Source of the DNA: Zeugodacus cucurbitae
Taxonomy: Eukaryota > Arthropoda > Insecta > Diptera > Tephritidae
Assembly: GCF_028554725.1 (NCBI RefSeq)
Contig: NC_071667.1
Span: forward strand, 36,351,501 to 36,415,500
Reading direction: 5' to 3'
Length of the DNA stretch: 64,000 nt
A program made the translations under genes and the position numbers. How positions within the stretch are numbered: position 1 is the first letter of the stretch; the number at the start of each line of letters is the position of its first letter. Positions 63,735-64,000 of this stretch are shown here, piece after piece. A model generated the notes under the pieces. That model ran no database searches. It worked only from the letters and a program-made list of their open reading frames with translations, and was not told the origin of the DNA.

Positions 63735-64000
63735 TTGAGCATTTGTTTCGGCTCACTAAAGCTGTGTCATGCCACACTTTATCGAACGCCTGAGCCACAC
63801 CTAGAAATATAGCGAACAGTACTCTCTATACTCGAACGCCCTTCTGATTTCGTTAGTATTTCTATTTACTTGTTGGTGGGTTGGTATTACATTATTTTCA
63901 GGGAGGAAAGGAGACATCTTTGATAGTAACACCTTTTCAAATATTTTAGAAAGACAGGGCAGAAGACTGATTGGTCTGTATGAAGACGGCTGTGTCAAGT
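63735..64000 (-). pseudogene. Jockey-clade reverse transcriptase fragment, continues past window
   Basis: Minus strand: SSYRPISLLPCLSKIFEKVL and LSKMSPFLPENNVIPTHQQ in the frame 63998-63801, then in another frame VAQAFDKVWHD (motif A). This is the fingers and palm start of a non-LTR reverse transcriptase. Position suggests it belongs to the same LINE as 62047-62493, with the part in between lost or replaced by the Tc1-like element. The 5' side is outside the window. Confidence 0.75.

Noticed and set aside
1..64000. tRNA or rRNA genes
   Set aside because: No cloverleaf-like sequence with A and B boxes and no rRNA core sequence was noticed on reading; a tRNAscan-SE or Infernal run would settle it.

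Overview
The window is a stretch of insect repeat DNA, most likely from a higher fly (Diptera, probably a tephritid fruit fly or close relative). This is inferred from the element mix: a DD41D 'rosa'-type mariner, RTE, LOA and Jockey LINEs, BEL/Pao and Gypsy fragments, Helentrons (Helitron relatives with a C-terminal endonuclease), hAT elements, a short 68-bp intron, AT-rich spacers, and a recurrent 1.2-kb repeat (here called R) with the end sequence TTTTATACTCTCGCAA. There is no operon, phage, CRISPR or rRNA. Nearly every long open frame belongs to a transposable element, most of them truncated or broken. One candidate non-transposon gene is visible near the right end (60999-61715).

Layout, left to right. 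1-1012: 3' part of a DD41D mariner. 1141-1570: BEL/Pao protease scrap. 1825-4028: an unclassified DNA element with a hAT-like insertion inside its gene. 4448-6067: a Tc1-like element turned into a 695-bp-arm palindrome. 6645-9872: Helentron A (helicase plus endonuclease, minus strand) split by an RTE LINE. 9873-12083: Gypsy pol. 12.4-12.75 kb: a tandem-repeat ORF. 13.1-16.7 kb: two R repeats and an RTE piece. 17.0-18.5 kb: Helentron D N-terminus with tandem repeats. 18.5-20.3 kb: two Jockey-type ORF1 fragments. 20.3-24.8 kb: RTE and BEL/Pao fragments, minus strand. 24.8-31.0 kb: two Jockey LINEs abutting tail to head, the second split by an R repeat.

31.1-35.2 kb: Helentron B split by a 2.7-kb insertion that itself holds a foldback element and two R pieces. 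35.2-37.8 kb: two pieces of another LINE around a foldback element. 37.8-48.3 kb: Helentron C, the most informative locus. It is interrupted by an RTE copy, by an 897-bp non-autonomous element with an 8-bp target duplication, and by a 4.1-kb hAT with its own 8-bp duplication; the hAT is in turn interrupted by a relative of the 1.8-4.0 kb element. 48.3-51.97 kb: R repeat, RTE, R fragment. 52.2-56.7 kb: a BEL/Pao integrase fused in frame to the RNase H of a LOA LINE. 57.4-58.4 kb: endonuclease and 3' hairpin of another Helentron. 58.5-59.75 kb: the most complete R repeat. 61.0-61.7 kb: candidate three-exon gene. 62.0-64 kb: a Jockey LINE split by a decayed Tc1-like element.

The elements do not form a pathway. 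The order of insertion can be read from which one breaks which, and several breaks are precise enough (target-site duplications, frames that resume on the other side) to date layers relative to each other. No long autonomous element in the window looks intact. The mariner and the 675-residue RTE frame are the best preserved.
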